Shown piece after piece: positions 25,008 to 33,077 of a stretch of DNA of 64,000 bases. Each line of letters opens with the position of its first letter. Within the stretch, counting starts at the first letter, position 1. Origin of the DNA: JBCCGR01 sp039029195 (lineage in GTDB: Bacteria > Pseudomonadota > Alphaproteobacteria > Rhizobiales > Rhizobiaceae); contig JBCCGR010000023.1 in assembly GCA_039029195.1 (NCBI GenBank), positions 1 to 64,000 on the forward strand. The letters are read 5' to 3'. The notes beneath the pieces were generated by a model, which saw only the letters and a list, made by a program, of their open reading frames with translations, had not been told where the DNA came from and did not search any database. Both the position numbers and the translations under genes were made by a program.

Positions 25008-25822
25008 TCGGGGTCGCGTTTGTCCAGAAACGCGCCAATGCCTTCCTGCGCATCCCGCGCCAGCATGTTCTCGGTCATGACCCGTGACGCATATTCATAG
25101 GCTTCGGAAAGTGGCATTTCGCGCTGCGCATAAAATGCCTGCTTGCCGACCTTCAGCGTGTAGGAAGATTTCGACGCAATGGTTGAGGCGTATTTGTCTG
25201 TCACCTGACGCAGATAATCACGCGGCACAACCCTGTTGACGAGACCGTTTTCACGCGCGGCAGACGCATCAATTGTCTCGCCGGTCAACAACATCTCCAT
25301 GGCATGTTTGCGATGCATGACGCGGGAAAGCGCGACCATTGGCGTTGAACAGAACAGGCCAATGTGAACACCCGGTGTGCAGAATGTCGAACGGTCGCTG
25401 ACAATCGCCAGATCGCAGGAAGCCACCAGCTGAGCTCCAGCCGCCGTTGCCAGACCATCCACCTCCGCAATCACCGGCTTGGGATGATTGACGATTGATT
25501 GCATCAGCGTGGCGCACTTGCCGAGGATCAGTTCGAAATAGGCCCTGCCCCGGTCATCGTCCGACCGTTTTGCTTCCATTTCCTTCAAATCGTGCCCGGC
25601 ACAAAACAGATCGCCGGTGGATGCGAGAATGATAACCCGAACTGCGTCATTCTCCGCCGCTTCATCAAATGCCTGCTGAAGTTCACCAAGCATTGCCTCC
25701 GACAATGTGTTCGCCGGTGGACGCGACATGGTCAGCCGCAAGACGCCATCGTCAGCAAGATCAGAAAGCAATGCGGTGGCAGAAGTATCAACGATTTTGG
25801 GTATTGTGACAGCGTCAGTCAT
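24992..25822 (-). CDS. Enoyl-CoA hydratase/isomerase family protein
   Basis: A 276-residue crotonase-fold protein resembling the ECHDC3 subgroup. Seen: LTMSRPPANTLS, the oxyanion-hole segments FCAGHDLKEM and DGLATAAGAQLVASCDLAI, PGVHIGLFCSTP, and the C-terminal helices. The catalytic Glu pair of classical crotonases is not clearly present (GVHIGLFC in place of the usual PEI-xLG-type Glu), so hydratase activity is uncertain; a hydrolase or other crotonase activity is possible. The start is ATG at 25822. It overlaps the CoA-binding gene, so the two are probably co-expressed. Confidence 0.87.
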   Translation of the reverse strand: MTDAVTIPKIVDTSATALLSDLADDGVLRLTMSRPPANTLSEAMLGELQQAFDEAAENDAVRVIILASTGDLFCAGHDLKEMEAKRSDDDRGRAYFELILGKCATLMQSIVNHPKPVIAEVDGLATAAGAQLVASCDLAIVSDRSTFCTPGVHIGLFCSTPMVALSRVMHRKHAMEMLLTGETIDASAARENGLVNRVVPRDYLRQVTDKYASTIASKSSYTLKVGKQAFYAQREMPLSEAYEYASRVMTENMLARDAQEGIGAFLDKRDPEWTDS

Positions 25823-25968
25823 TGTTTGAACTCATTGGGTGAGCCGACAGAACCGTTGCTAGCCAGTCCCTCGAAGATTTGTAATCGCAGCACGGCTGGT
25901 TTTACTTTTCGCGCAGCGTTCGCCATGGCAAGGTCCGCACAAATACCCTCCCAGGATTCGTTCCAGCC

Positions 25969-27078
25969 ATGTCCCATCTGTTTTCTCCCGGTCAGCTCGG
26001 CCCGCTGACCCTTTCCAACCGCATTGTTGTTGCGCCCATGTGCCAATATTCGGCGGATCAAGGCGCACTGACCGACTGGCACCTGATGCATCTGGGCCAG
26101 TATGCCGTTTCAGGTGCGGGCCTTGTGTTTGTGGAAGCAACGGGTGTTGAAATGGAAGGGCGCATTTCGCCCGGCTGTCCTGCACTTTGCACCGATGAGC
26201 ATGAAGCGGCGATGACACGAATTATTCAGTTTTATCGCGATTATGGTGCTGCGAAAATCGGCATTCAGCTTGCCCATGCCGGGCGCAAGGCTTCAACCGA
26301 TCTGCCCTGGAATGGCGGTCAGGCGCTCTCGGAAGAAAATGGTGCGTGGGAAACCGTTTCAGCGTCGGCCCTTCCCTACACGGAGGGTTGGCATACGCCG
26401 ACGGCTCTTTCAGAAGACGGTCTGGAACGGCTCAAGCAAGCCTTTGTTCAGGCGGCCGAGCGCGCTGTGCGGGCGGGTTTTGACGTGATCGAACTCCACG
26501 CAGCGCACGGCTATCTCTTGCACCAGTTCCTGTCGCCGCTTTCGAACGAGCGTACGGACGAGTATGGCGGCAGTCTTGAAAACCGCATGCGGTTTCCACT
26601 TGAAGTGTTTGATGCCATTCGCGCGGCTGCACCCGACATGCCACTTGGCGTGCGGTTTTCGGCGACTGACTGGGTCGAAGGATCGTCCTGGGCCATTGAT
26701 GAGGCAACCCAGTTCACCGCCGCCCTGAAAGAACGTGGCTGCGATTTCATCGATGTGTCCTCAGGCGGTAACAGCCCGCTGCAGCAGATTGAAGTTGGCC
26801 CAGGCTATCAGACCGGCTTTGCAAACCATATTCGGCGAGAAACTGGCATGACCACCATGGCGGTTGGCATGATCACAGAAGCCAAACAGGCTGAGACGAT
26901 CATCGCGACAGGTCAGGCAGACTATGTGGCTCTGGCTCGCGGCATGCTTTACGATCCGCGCTGGGCCTGGCATGCGGCAGAGCAATTGCGCGCGCAGGCG
27001 GAATTTCCGCCGCAATATATGCGCTCACACCCCACGCTTCGTGGCCTGCCTGTTCCGGGAAACCCGCCGAAGAAGTGA
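25969..27078 (+). CDS. NADH:flavin oxidoreductase, Old Yellow Enzyme family (YqjM/NamA-like)
   Basis: A 369-residue FMN TIM-barrel ene-reductase. Seen: SNRIVVAPMCQYSADQG (the Cys of the YqjM-type subclass), DWHLMHLGQYAVSGAGLVFVEATGV, IQLAHAGRKAS, the substrate-binding HAAHGYLLHQFLSP, NxRTDEYGGSLENRMRF and ARGMLYDPRWAWHAA. It reduces activated C=C bonds using NAD(P)H and may serve in electrophile detoxification or growth on unsaturated compounds. Start ATG at 25969; divergent from the enoyl-CoA hydratase gene. Confidence 0.93.
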   Translation: MSHLFSPGQLGPLTLSNRIVVAPMCQYSADQGALTDWHLMHLGQYAVSGAGLVFVEATGVEMEGRISPGCPALCTDEHEAAMTRIIQFYRDYGAAKIGIQLAHAGRKASTDLPWNGGQALSEENGAWETVSASALPYTEGWHTPTALSEDGLERLKQAFVQAAERAVRAGFDVIELHAAHGYLLHQFLSPLSNERTDEYGGSLENRMRFPLEVFDAIRAAAPDMPLGVRFSATDWVEGSSWAIDEATQFTAALKERGCDFIDVSSGGNSPLQQIEVGPGYQTGFANHIRRETGMTTMAVGMITEAKQAETIIATGQADYVALARGMLYDPRWAWHAAEQLRAQAEFPPQYMRSHPTLRGLPVPGNPPKK

Positions 27079-27094
27079 GGGGCTAGCGCGCACC

Positions 27095-27220
27095 GCGTTT
27101 TGATAGATTCAAAACGCTGCGCTATGTGTTTGATTGTGCATACCATTATCCGAGTGAGCCCGGGCCGCCAACGGTTCGAGGCCCGGATAGCGAACCGGTA
27201 CCCACTTTTCGGTGGCATGC
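27095..27220 (+). repeat. Composite palindromic repeat (GCGTTTTGA hairpin plus GCAT...ATGC element)
   Basis: Left part: GCGTTTTGA-TAGAT-TCAAAACGC, a perfect 9-bp hairpin (27095-27117). Right part: GCATACCATTATCCGA ... AACCGGTACCCACTTTTCGG, ending GCATGC (27139-27220). Both parts look like a widespread Hyphomicrobiales intergenic repeat as I recall it. Between ATCCGA and AACCGG lies an extra palindromic block of about 38 bp (GAGCCCGGGCC ... GGCCCGGATAG). It sits between the convergent OYE and aldo/keto reductase genes. Confidence 0.7.
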
Positions 27221-27221
27221 A

Positions 27222-28214
27222 CTAACAATACCGCTCAGCACCGGGTTGTTGGGCGGGCATGTATCGATCACCCCAGGCCCAACCTACGGGCAGCACCTGT
27301 TCTATTGCCGCCATATCGGATTCCGTGAGTTTTAAATCAGACGCATTCGCGCATTCGATCAGATGTTCTGACGACCGTGTGCCCGGGATAGGGAGCAAAT
27401 GTTCGCCTCGGCCAAGGCACCAGGCAATGGCAAGTGTCGGCGCCGTGGTCCCCATCTCGGCGGCCAACCGCTTGAAACCCTCAACCTGCTTCAGATTGTA
27501 GGCATAGGCTGGTTCGGAAAAGCGCGTTGTTCCGATCCGAAAATCGCCTTTCACAAAGGTCGACGGATCGGGTGCGTTGCTTGCAAAAATCCCACGCCCG
27601 AGCGGTGAGAATGGCACAAATGCGATGCCGAGATCCTTGCAGGTCTGGATGACACCAAGGTCAGGATAGCGGGTCCAAAGGGAGTATTCGCTTTGAACGG
27701 CTGCGACCGGTGCCACCGCATGGGCGCGACGCAGGGTGGCCGGTGAAACCTCACACAGGCCGATGTGTCCGATCTTGCCCGACTTTTGCAGGCGCGCCAT
27801 GCCGTCCATCACCTCTTCAATGTCACGATCTTCCTCGCGCTTGTGCACATAGTAAAGCGGCACATGATCGACGTTGAGCCGCTTCAGCGATTTATCAAGC
27901 TGCTCGGCCAGATAGTCGTAGTCATTGCGGAAATACCGGCGGTTGGTTTCCGGGTCGCGAGCAATGCCACCCTTGGTGGCGATGGTGAATTCCCCAGGAT
28001 TGTTCTGCATGAAGCTGGCGATCACACTTTCGGAAATTCCCATGCCGTACACGTTCGCGGTGTCGAGAAAGTCGATGCCAAGATCGAGACAGGTCTTCAG
28101 CGTGGCATGGCTTTCCGCCTCATCTGTCGGACCGTAGGATCCCGCAAAGGACCAGGTGCCAAGACCGATTTCAGAAACGAGCGGGCCGTTCGAACCCAAA
28201 GGACGCTTGTTCAT
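27222..28214 (-). CDS. Aldo/keto reductase
   Basis: A 330-residue AKR-superfamily TIM barrel. Seen: IGLGTWSFAG, the catalytic Asp and Tyr in DFLDTANVYGMGISE, the Lys in TKGGIARDP, the His in YYVHKREED, QSEYSLWTR, PFSPLGRGIF, and the NADPH-binding IPGTRSSEHL. Such enzymes reduce aldehydes or ketones, or act on potassium-channel-beta-like substrates; the substrate here is unknown. Start ATG at 28214. Its stop codon directly abuts the composite repeat. Confidence 0.92.
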   Translation of the reverse strand: MNKRPLGSNGPLVSEIGLGTWSFAGSYGPTDEAESHATLKTCLDLGIDFLDTANVYGMGISESVIASFMQNNPGEFTIATKGGIARDPETNRRYFRNDYDYLAEQLDKSLKRLNVDHVPLYYVHKREEDRDIEEVMDGMARLQKSGKIGHIGLCEVSPATLRRAHAVAPVAAVQSEYSLWTRYPDLGVIQTCKDLGIAFVPFSPLGRGIFASNAPDPSTFVKGDFRIGTTRFSEPAYAYNLKQVEGFKRLAAEMGTTAPTLAIAWCLGRGEHLLPIPGTRSSEHLIECANASDLKLTESDMAAIEQVLPVGWAWGDRYMPAQQPGAERYC

Positions 28215-28365
28215 GTTGGGAATCTTCTGTTCGTGGGAGAAGAGCCGTTATCATGTCGCGGTCGCTTGCCTGTGTGAAGAGGCCAATGCTCATTTGCTCA
28301 ATTGCATTGACGCGACGCCCGGTGCAATGATCGGGCAAGCCTCAACGCATATCAGTTTCACCTCA

Positions 28366-28803
28366 ATGTCGAAGCCATTTCAGCCAGTTATGAGCGCAAG
28401 CGAAATCGACGCTCTGATTGCCAACATCTTTCCCCAGATCCATGCGGGTGGCCAATGCCTCTACGTCGATGACGTCACACCGGGTGTGGCGCAAGTTCGG
28501 CTGGAACCGCGCGACGAACATTTGCGTCCCGGCGGCACGGTTTCGGGTCCCTCTCTGTTTTCTCTTGTGGATGTGGCAGCCTATGTGGTGGTGATGGGTC
28601 ACATCGGCCCGGTTGCGCTGGCCGTAACCACCAATTGCAATATCAATTTTCTTCGGAAACCCGAAATGCGCCCGCTGGTGTGCACTGCCTCTCTCATCAA
28701 ACTGGGCAAACGGCTGTGTGTGGTGGAAGCCGGTATTCGCCATGTGGGCGAAGATGATTTGGTGGCTCACGCAACGCTGACCTATTCGGTGCCACCGCGG
28801 TAA
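28366..28803 (+). CDS. PaaI-family hotdog thioesterase
   Basis: A 145-residue single hotdog-domain protein. Seen: RPGGTVSGPSLFSLVDVAAYVVVMGHIGPVALAVTTNCNINFLRKP, the usual central helix and strand of PaaI thioesterases, with Ser/Leu residues where the catalytic Asp of PaaI often lies (LVDVAAY supplies an Asp). It would hydrolyse acyl-CoA or aryl-CoA thioesters; the substrate is unknown. The frame is open from 28156, but that part overlaps the divergent aldo/keto reductase; ATGs at 28366 or 28390 are the plausible starts. Confidence 0.82.
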   Translation: MSKPFQPVMSASEIDALIANIFPQIHAGGQCLYVDDVTPGVAQVRLEPRDEHLRPGGTVSGPSLFSLVDVAAYVVVMGHIGPVALAVTTNCNINFLRKPEMRPLVCTASLIKLGKRLCVVEAGIRHVGEDDLVAHATLTYSVPPR

Positions 28804-28811
28804 TCGACTTG

Positions 28812-29276
28812 ATGTCCGTTCCGCCCATATCACCGGATGACGTCTTTGAGCACATCACAGGTACATTCGCTGGTGTGGTGCCCAAGTCCACCTGGGGTGA
28901 GACCGCGTTTTTCTACAATCCGGGCATGGCTTTAAAAAACGGCACCTACTTCGCCACCATCAAAGAAAAAGATGGTGACAATGACCGGGCATCCAATCTC
29001 GATCGAGAGGGGTCCTGGCGGCTGAATATGGGTGTTCGGAAGGAAACATTCGTATCTCTGTTCGGGCCACCACCAAAGCGCCCCGGCAAAGGACAAATCA
29101 TCGAGGGTCCATGGGACTTTGCTATGTCGGATCAGATCATGCCTCACCCGGTCTATGGCTGGATGGGCTGGCTTGCGGTCATCTCCCCTACCCTTTCAAC
29201 TTGGGATCAATGCAAGGCGCTGATTGGTGACGCGCATGAGCGTGCGAAAGCGACGTTTGAGAAACGGGTGAAGTAG
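28812..29276 (+). CDS. DUF6194-like small protein
   Basis: A 154-residue protein that I match by memory to the DUF6194 family of unknown function. Seen: FFYNPGMALKNGTYFATIKEKDGDNDRASNLDREGSWRLNMG, LFGPPPKRPGKG and PHPVYGWMGWLAVISP. No signal peptide or catalytic motif is obvious. The ATG at 28812 (an in-frame TTG is immediately before it) lies 8 bp after the thioesterase stop, so co-transcription is likely. It is convergent with the NADAR gene, 4 bp apart. Confidence 0.7.
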   Translation: MSVPPISPDDVFEHITGTFAGVVPKSTWGETAFFYNPGMALKNGTYFATIKEKDGDNDRASNLDREGSWRLNMGVRKETFVSLFGPPPKRPGKGQIIEGPWDFAMSDQIMPHPVYGWMGWLAVISPTLSTWDQCKALIGDAHERAKATFEKRVK

Positions 29277-29280
29277 GAGA

Positions 29281-29730
29281 TCAACTGGCCCGCAACTCTT
29301 CACGCACCTGCATCAGAATTTTACCAAGCTTGTTGAGCCCCTGCCCATCCGGCCCGCAGCCCCAGTATGAATCCATGGGCGCGTTTTCCACGATCATCGC
29401 TTCTCCCGTGCCAAGGAGAAGGTTGCGCGGCACTTCGTGGGTCTGGAATTTCTTGCGCACGGCCTCAAGCATGATCGTGTCCTTCACGCTTTCCCAGTCG
29501 TCCCGCAGCGGAAGCTTCCGTGTCATGCCTAGTGCTTTTGCGTCCCTCGGCTTGTTGCTGAGGCGAATTTTCTCCTGATAGCCACTGTCGTGAAATTTCA
29601 TCGCCTGAAAGTAGTGCTCCACTGTGCGCCACCACTGACCCTCCATCTCCACACCATAGGGCGCGAAGTTAGAAAACTCCGAATGGTCGTCTGTCTGGGC
29701 GTAGAAGTAGATTGTGTCGGTGTAAGTCAT
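29281..29730 (-). CDS. NADAR-domain protein (YbiA-like)
   Basis: A 149-residue protein of the NADAR (DUF1768) family. Seen: EFSNFAPYGVEMEGQWWRTVEHYFQAMKF, AKALGMTRKLPLRDDWESVKDTIMLEAVRKKF, LLLGTGEAMIVENAPMDSYWGCGPDGQGLNKLGKILM. Members hydrolyse N-glycosidic bonds, either in riboflavin-pathway intermediates or by removing ADP-ribose from guanine bases in DNA. The frame is open to 29817, but the ATG at 29730 starts the conserved part. It is divergent from the DUF4304 gene. Confidence 0.9.
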   Translation of the reverse strand: MTYTDTIYFYAQTDDHSEFSNFAPYGVEMEGQWWRTVEHYFQAMKFHDSGYQEKIRLSNKPRDAKALGMTRKLPLRDDWESVKDTIMLEAVRKKFQTHEVPRNLLLGTGEAMIVENAPMDSYWGCGPDGQGLNKLGKILMQVREELRAS

Positions 29731-29851
29731 GGTGCTGTGCGTGTTGAAGCGGACGATTTGTGCAATCTGATAATCGGCGGCTGAACACGCCCTGAACGTC
29801 CGGTTCATGCTGTGCATTCACAGAAACCTGCTGGCAAGGTATCGTGTGATC

Positions 29852-30328
29852 ATGTTCGGGAAACGAGTTTACCAGAACGAAGAACAAGAGGCTGGCGCTG
29901 ACCGCAAGGCGATGGAAGCTGCCCTGAAAGAGCACTGCATCCCTTTGCTTCGAAAGAGCGGTTTCAGAGGGTCATTTCCCAACTTTCATCGCGATGTCGA
30001 AGGCTTTGTGTCGCTGGTCAATTTTCAGTTCTATTCAGCGGGTGGCAGCTTCTGCGTGACCATCAGCTTCGCTGATCCGCAACGCAAAAACGTTTACATT
30101 GATCCCGACACGCCTCCGAACAAGCTCAAAGTCAGTCAGACGACGGATCAGCACCGGTTGGGTGCAGCGGGCGATGGAGACCGCTGGTTCTGCTTCGGAA
30201 AAACCAGCGATGGAGACGTTCGTGGCGGGATATTGCCTGCAAGCCGCATTGCGCAGGCTTGCAAGAACCTATTGGCCACTGATGCGAAAGCCTGGTGGGA
30301 CCAAAAGCGAGCCGAGACCCAATTCTGA
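29852..30328 (+). CDS. DUF4304-like protein
   Basis: A 158-residue soluble protein resembling DUF4304, of unknown function. Visible features: an N-terminal helix (MEAALKEHCIPLLRKSGFRGSFPNFHRDVEG) followed by beta-strands (VSLVNFQFYSAGGSFCVTISFA), with GDRWFCFGKTSD and a C-terminal WWDQKRAETQF. No signal peptide or membrane helix. The ATG at 29852 has AAGG upstream; an in-frame ATG at 29807 overlaps the 5' flank of the divergent NADAR gene. No function should be inferred beyond the family. Confidence 0.72.
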   Translation: MFGKRVYQNEEQEAGADRKAMEAALKEHCIPLLRKSGFRGSFPNFHRDVEGFVSLVNFQFYSAGGSFCVTISFADPQRKNVYIDPDTPPNKLKVSQTTDQHRLGAAGDGDRWFCFGKTSDGDVRGGILPASRIAQACKNLLATDAKAWWDQKRAETQF

Positions 30329-30385
30329 ATTCAATCAAAAATCCATCTTTGGATGGATTGTGGCGTTACGACCGTGCGGCCTAAG

Positions 30386-30784
30386 CTAACCATTGCGCCG
30401 AGCCGCGGACACAAGCGCGGTTCTGCTCTTGAGATCAAGTCGAGCAAGGATCGCATGAACATGATCTTTTGCGGTGGAGAGTGAAATGCCCAGTTGCTCT
30501 GCGATCTCCCGATTGGAAAAACCGTCAATGATGAGACCTGCCACATCTTTCTGCCGTTTGGTGAGCGGGGCGAGCAGTTGCCCGAAGGTGGGTTGATCCA
30601 TGACAGTGATGAGCGGAGCGCCAATCGCATTGCTGGCCTCAAGGTCAAGGTTCATGTGTAGTCCTGGCCGGGAGACCTTGATCAAGGGTTCCAGCACACC
30701 GGCCGGAATCGGGCGCGGTGCGTCTTCATTTGCCGACCGCACGGCATGTTTCAGAGCCAAAAGTACCGATTGATCGATCGCCAT
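30386..30784 (-). CDS. Small LuxR-type helix-turn-helix regulator
   Basis: A 132-residue protein with a C-terminal LuxR/GerE DNA-binding domain (about residues 68-130: LTKRQKDVAGLIIDGFSNREIAEQLGISLSTAKDHVHAILARL). The first 60 residues match no sensor domain I know and contain no membrane helix. The ATG at 30784 lacks a Shine-Dalgarno and sits only 14 bp from the divergent SnoaL-like gene; an internal Met about residue 44 would leave the DNA-binding domain intact. Possibly an auto- or neighbour-regulator. Confidence 0.78.
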   Translation of the reverse strand: MAIDQSVLLALKHAVRSANEDAPRPIPAGVLEPLIKVSRPGLHMNLDLEASNAIGAPLITVMDQPTFGQLLAPLTKRQKDVAGLIIDGFSNREIAEQLGISLSTAKDHVHAILARLDLKSRTALVSAARRNG

Positions 30785-30798
30785 TGAGGAACCAAATC

Positions 30799-31158
30799 AT
30801 GAGTCAAATGCCGCTTGAAGTGACCAATTTTTTTCTCGCAATGCAAGCCGGGCCTCATGGGCTTGACCTGCTTGCAAAAATGTTCGCCGAGGACGCGACC
30901 TACACAGAACCATTTTCCGGCCAGGCCGAACCGCACCGCGGACGCGAGGCGATTGTCGCGGCCTTTGATGCCAGCCGCTCCGACGCATTTGATGATGCGG
31001 TGATCAATCTGGGTTCTGTTGATGTGGATGGCGAAACGCTTACGGTGGCGTGGACGTGCATATCGCAGGCAATTCCCGGCGGTCGTGGCAGCGGCAAGAA
31101 CGTCTTTCACCTGAAAGACGGCCTCATCACCTCCCTTGTCACCACCCTCGACATGTGA
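30799..31158 (+). CDS. SnoaL/NTF2-like fold protein
   Basis: A 119-residue protein of the NTF2-like/SnoaL type: NFFLAMQAGPHGLDLLAKMFAEDATYTEPFSGQAEPHRGREAIVAAF, then GKNVFHLKDGLITSLVTTLDM. Such small alpha+beta cones act as isomerases, hydrolases or binding domains; nothing here fixes the role. The ATG at 30799 has GAGGAA upstream. The frame's 5' extension overlaps the divergent LuxR gene. The stop overlaps a possible GTG start of the next gene. Confidence 0.78.
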   Translation: MSQMPLEVTNFFLAMQAGPHGLDLLAKMFAEDATYTEPFSGQAEPHRGREAIVAAFDASRSDAFDDAVINLGSVDVDGETLTVAWTCISQAIPGGRGSGKNVFHLKDGLITSLVTTLDM

Positions 31159-31163
31159 CGATC

Positions 31164-31523
31164 ATGCCAAGCAACGAGGTCGACGACTGGCTTGAGGCCT
31201 ATGACAATCCTATGAAGCCTGTGGTGGCCGAGATGCGGCGCATCATTCTTGTCGCCGACCCGCGTATCGGTGAAACGATCAAATGGCAGGCGCCGACTTT
31301 CACATACAAGGGCAACATCGCCAGCTTCTTCCCGCGCTCCAAAAAACACGCCTCTTTGATGTTCCACAAAGGGGCGTTTATTCCCGGTGATTTCGCACAT
31401 CTGGAAGGCGATGGAAAAGAGGCGAGAAGTTTCAAGGTCGCCAACCTCGCAGAGCTTGAAGACAAGGCCGAAGAATTGCAGGCAATCTGCATTTCCTGGT
31501 GTGATTGGCGGGATGGAACCTAG
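31164..31523 (+). CDS. DUF1801 domain protein
   Basis: A 119-residue protein with the DUF1801 pattern: VDDWLEAYDNPMKPVVAEMRRIILVADPRIGETIKWQAPTF, then GNIASFFPRSKKHASLMFHKG. The family is widespread, uncharacterised and cytoplasmic; some relatives are annotated as iron or metal chaperone-like, which cannot be judged here. The start is ATG at 31164, or GTG at 31155 overlapping the stop of the upstream gene (ATGTGA), which would couple translation. Confidence 0.8.
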   Translation: MPSNEVDDWLEAYDNPMKPVVAEMRRIILVADPRIGETIKWQAPTFTYKGNIASFFPRSKKHASLMFHKGAFIPGDFAHLEGDGKEARSFKVANLAELEDKAEELQAICISWCDWRDGT

Positions 31524-31651
31524 TCGCTTCCCGCTGTGGGCGACACCAACACCCTGAATTCAAAGGCGAGTCCAACCCCTCCTCTTTGGTCAATTGCGCG
31601 CTTTCGTCTAAGCTGCGAGTTCAACCCTCTAGCTGCACGGAGACCACGCCA

Positions 31652-32551
31652 ATGACCCAAACAAAAATGAACTTGTTCGCCAAGGGGCTGTTGGCGGTTT
31701 CTTTGCTGTTTTCTGTTTCGGCCTACGCTGCGGAAGAGAAGATCACCTTCCAGGTTGATGGTCAGAATGTTGTCGGCACGCTTGAAACACCGGAGGCAAG
31801 CCTGAACCCGTCGGTGGTCCTCATGCTGCACGGCTTTACCGGTTCGCGCGACGAGCTTCCGGTCAAAGACACCGACGAAGGCGTGTTCTCGCGCACGGCA
31901 CGTTTGCTTGCAGAAGCGGGAGTTGCCAGTCTGCGCATCGATTTTCGCGGGTCTGGCGAAAGTGAAGGCAAGTGGGAAGACACCACATTTGCCGGCCAGA
32001 CCAAAGACGCCATCGCAGCAATTGACTGGCTGAAGGCGCGTGACGGGGTGGATAGTTCCTCCATCGCCATTCTGGGCTGGAGCCAGGGAGGGCTTGTTGC
32101 TGCACACACCGCTGCCGCCAGATCCGACGTAAAGTCTGTGACGCTGTGGGCACCGGTGGTCAATCCGCTGCGCACCTATGTTGGTCTGCTGAGCGAAGAA
32201 ACCTTCAAAAAGGCGCTCGCGAGTGACCCTGACACGGTGATTGACGCCAAATTGCCATGGGGCGCGGAAACCAAGCTTAAGGCCCGGTTTTATCAGGATT
32301 TTGCCCGCACCAGCTCTGTGGCTGCGATTACCGGATATTCCGGCCCCCTGCTGGTGATTGTGGGCACCAAGGATACACTCGTCTCTCCGCAACCGGGATC
32401 AGGCCAGGTGCTTTTGAAGTACCATGAGGGCGAAGAAAAACTGGCCGTTTTCGACACCGACCATGTATGGGATGCGTTCTCCGGCCCGAAAACAATCGAT
32501 GATAAAATGGTTCCGACAACGCTGGAGTGGCTGCAGGCACATTTCAAATAG
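31652..32551 (+). CDS. Exported alpha/beta hydrolase
   Basis: A 299-residue protein with a signal peptide (residues 1-24, ending AYAAEE) followed by an alpha/beta hydrolase fold. Seen: the oxyanion segment MLHGFTGSRDELP, the nucleophile elbow GWSQGG, a later Asp in VGTKDTLV and the His in TDHVWD, so a complete Ser-Asp-His triad is likely. It would hydrolyse an ester or amide in the periplasm or outside the cell; the substrate is unknown. The ATG at 31652 has GGAG upstream. The frame continues upstream to 31505 without relevance. Confidence 0.87.
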   Translation: MTQTKMNLFAKGLLAVSLLFSVSAYAAEEKITFQVDGQNVVGTLETPEASLNPSVVLMLHGFTGSRDELPVKDTDEGVFSRTARLLAEAGVASLRIDFRGSGESEGKWEDTTFAGQTKDAIAAIDWLKARDGVDSSSIAILGWSQGGLVAAHTAAARSDVKSVTLWAPVVNPLRTYVGLLSEETFKKALASDPDTVIDAKLPWGAETKLKARFYQDFARTSSVAAITGYSGPLLVIVGTKDTLVSPQPGSGQVLLKYHEGEEKLAVFDTDHVWDAFSGPKTIDDKMVPTTLEWLQAHFK

Positions 32552-32732
32552 GCACCGGTTGAACACAGCCTGGAACCGGCAAAACAGGTGGTCAAAGACG
32601 CTCGTCGATGCACGGTGAACCAGCAGCCCTTTTTGACTTCGAGAAGATTTTTTTCGGGCAATGTCCTTTCAGCGTGCGATGGTTCGTCATGGGTGTGAAA
32701 GCAGCTTAGCTTTCGACAAATGGAGAACGAAA

Positions 32733-33077
32733 ATGCGCTACACTTTTTTGACTTATTCACGGCCCGAAGATTTTGCCAACGTTCCACCCGAAGAGCTGGG
32801 TCAACTCAAAGGCCTGTTTGGAGCCTATATCGGCTCCCTGAAGGAGGCTGGCATTCTGGAGGCAACAGACTGGCTGCAACCAGTCAGCGCGGCGACCACC
32901 GTCTCTGATGGTGGCAACCGCATACAGGACGGTCCCTTCGCGGAATCCAAAGAGACTTTGGGTGGCTACATGACGATTGAAGTGCCGGATCTGGACACGG
33001 CCATTTCCTGGGCGAAAAAGTGCCCGATGGCGAAGTATGGCGCTGTGGAAATCCGCCCAACGGCCATGGAGGGCTAA
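32733..33077 (+). CDS. YCII-related (DGPF) protein, partner of the ECF sigma factor
   Basis: A 114-residue protein of the YCII/DGPF family; the name-giving motif is visible as QDGPFAESKETLGGY, with IEVPDLDTAISWAKKCP and AVEIRPT toward the end. DGPF proteins are known companions of group ECF42 sigma factors. The ATG at 32733 has GGAG upstream; its TAA stop overlaps the ATG of the sigma gene (TAATG), which implies translational coupling. Confidence 0.9.
   Translation: MRYTFLTYSRPEDFANVPPEELGQLKGLFGAYIGSLKEAGILEATDWLQPVSAATTVSDGGNRIQDGPFAESKETLGGYMTIEVPDLDTAISWAKKCPMAKYGAVEIRPTAMEG

Noticed and set aside
31520..32392. A 290-codon minus-strand frame across the alpha/beta hydrolase gene
   Set aside because: The plus strand encodes a complete hydrolase with signal peptide and catalytic triad; the opposite frame is a shadow.
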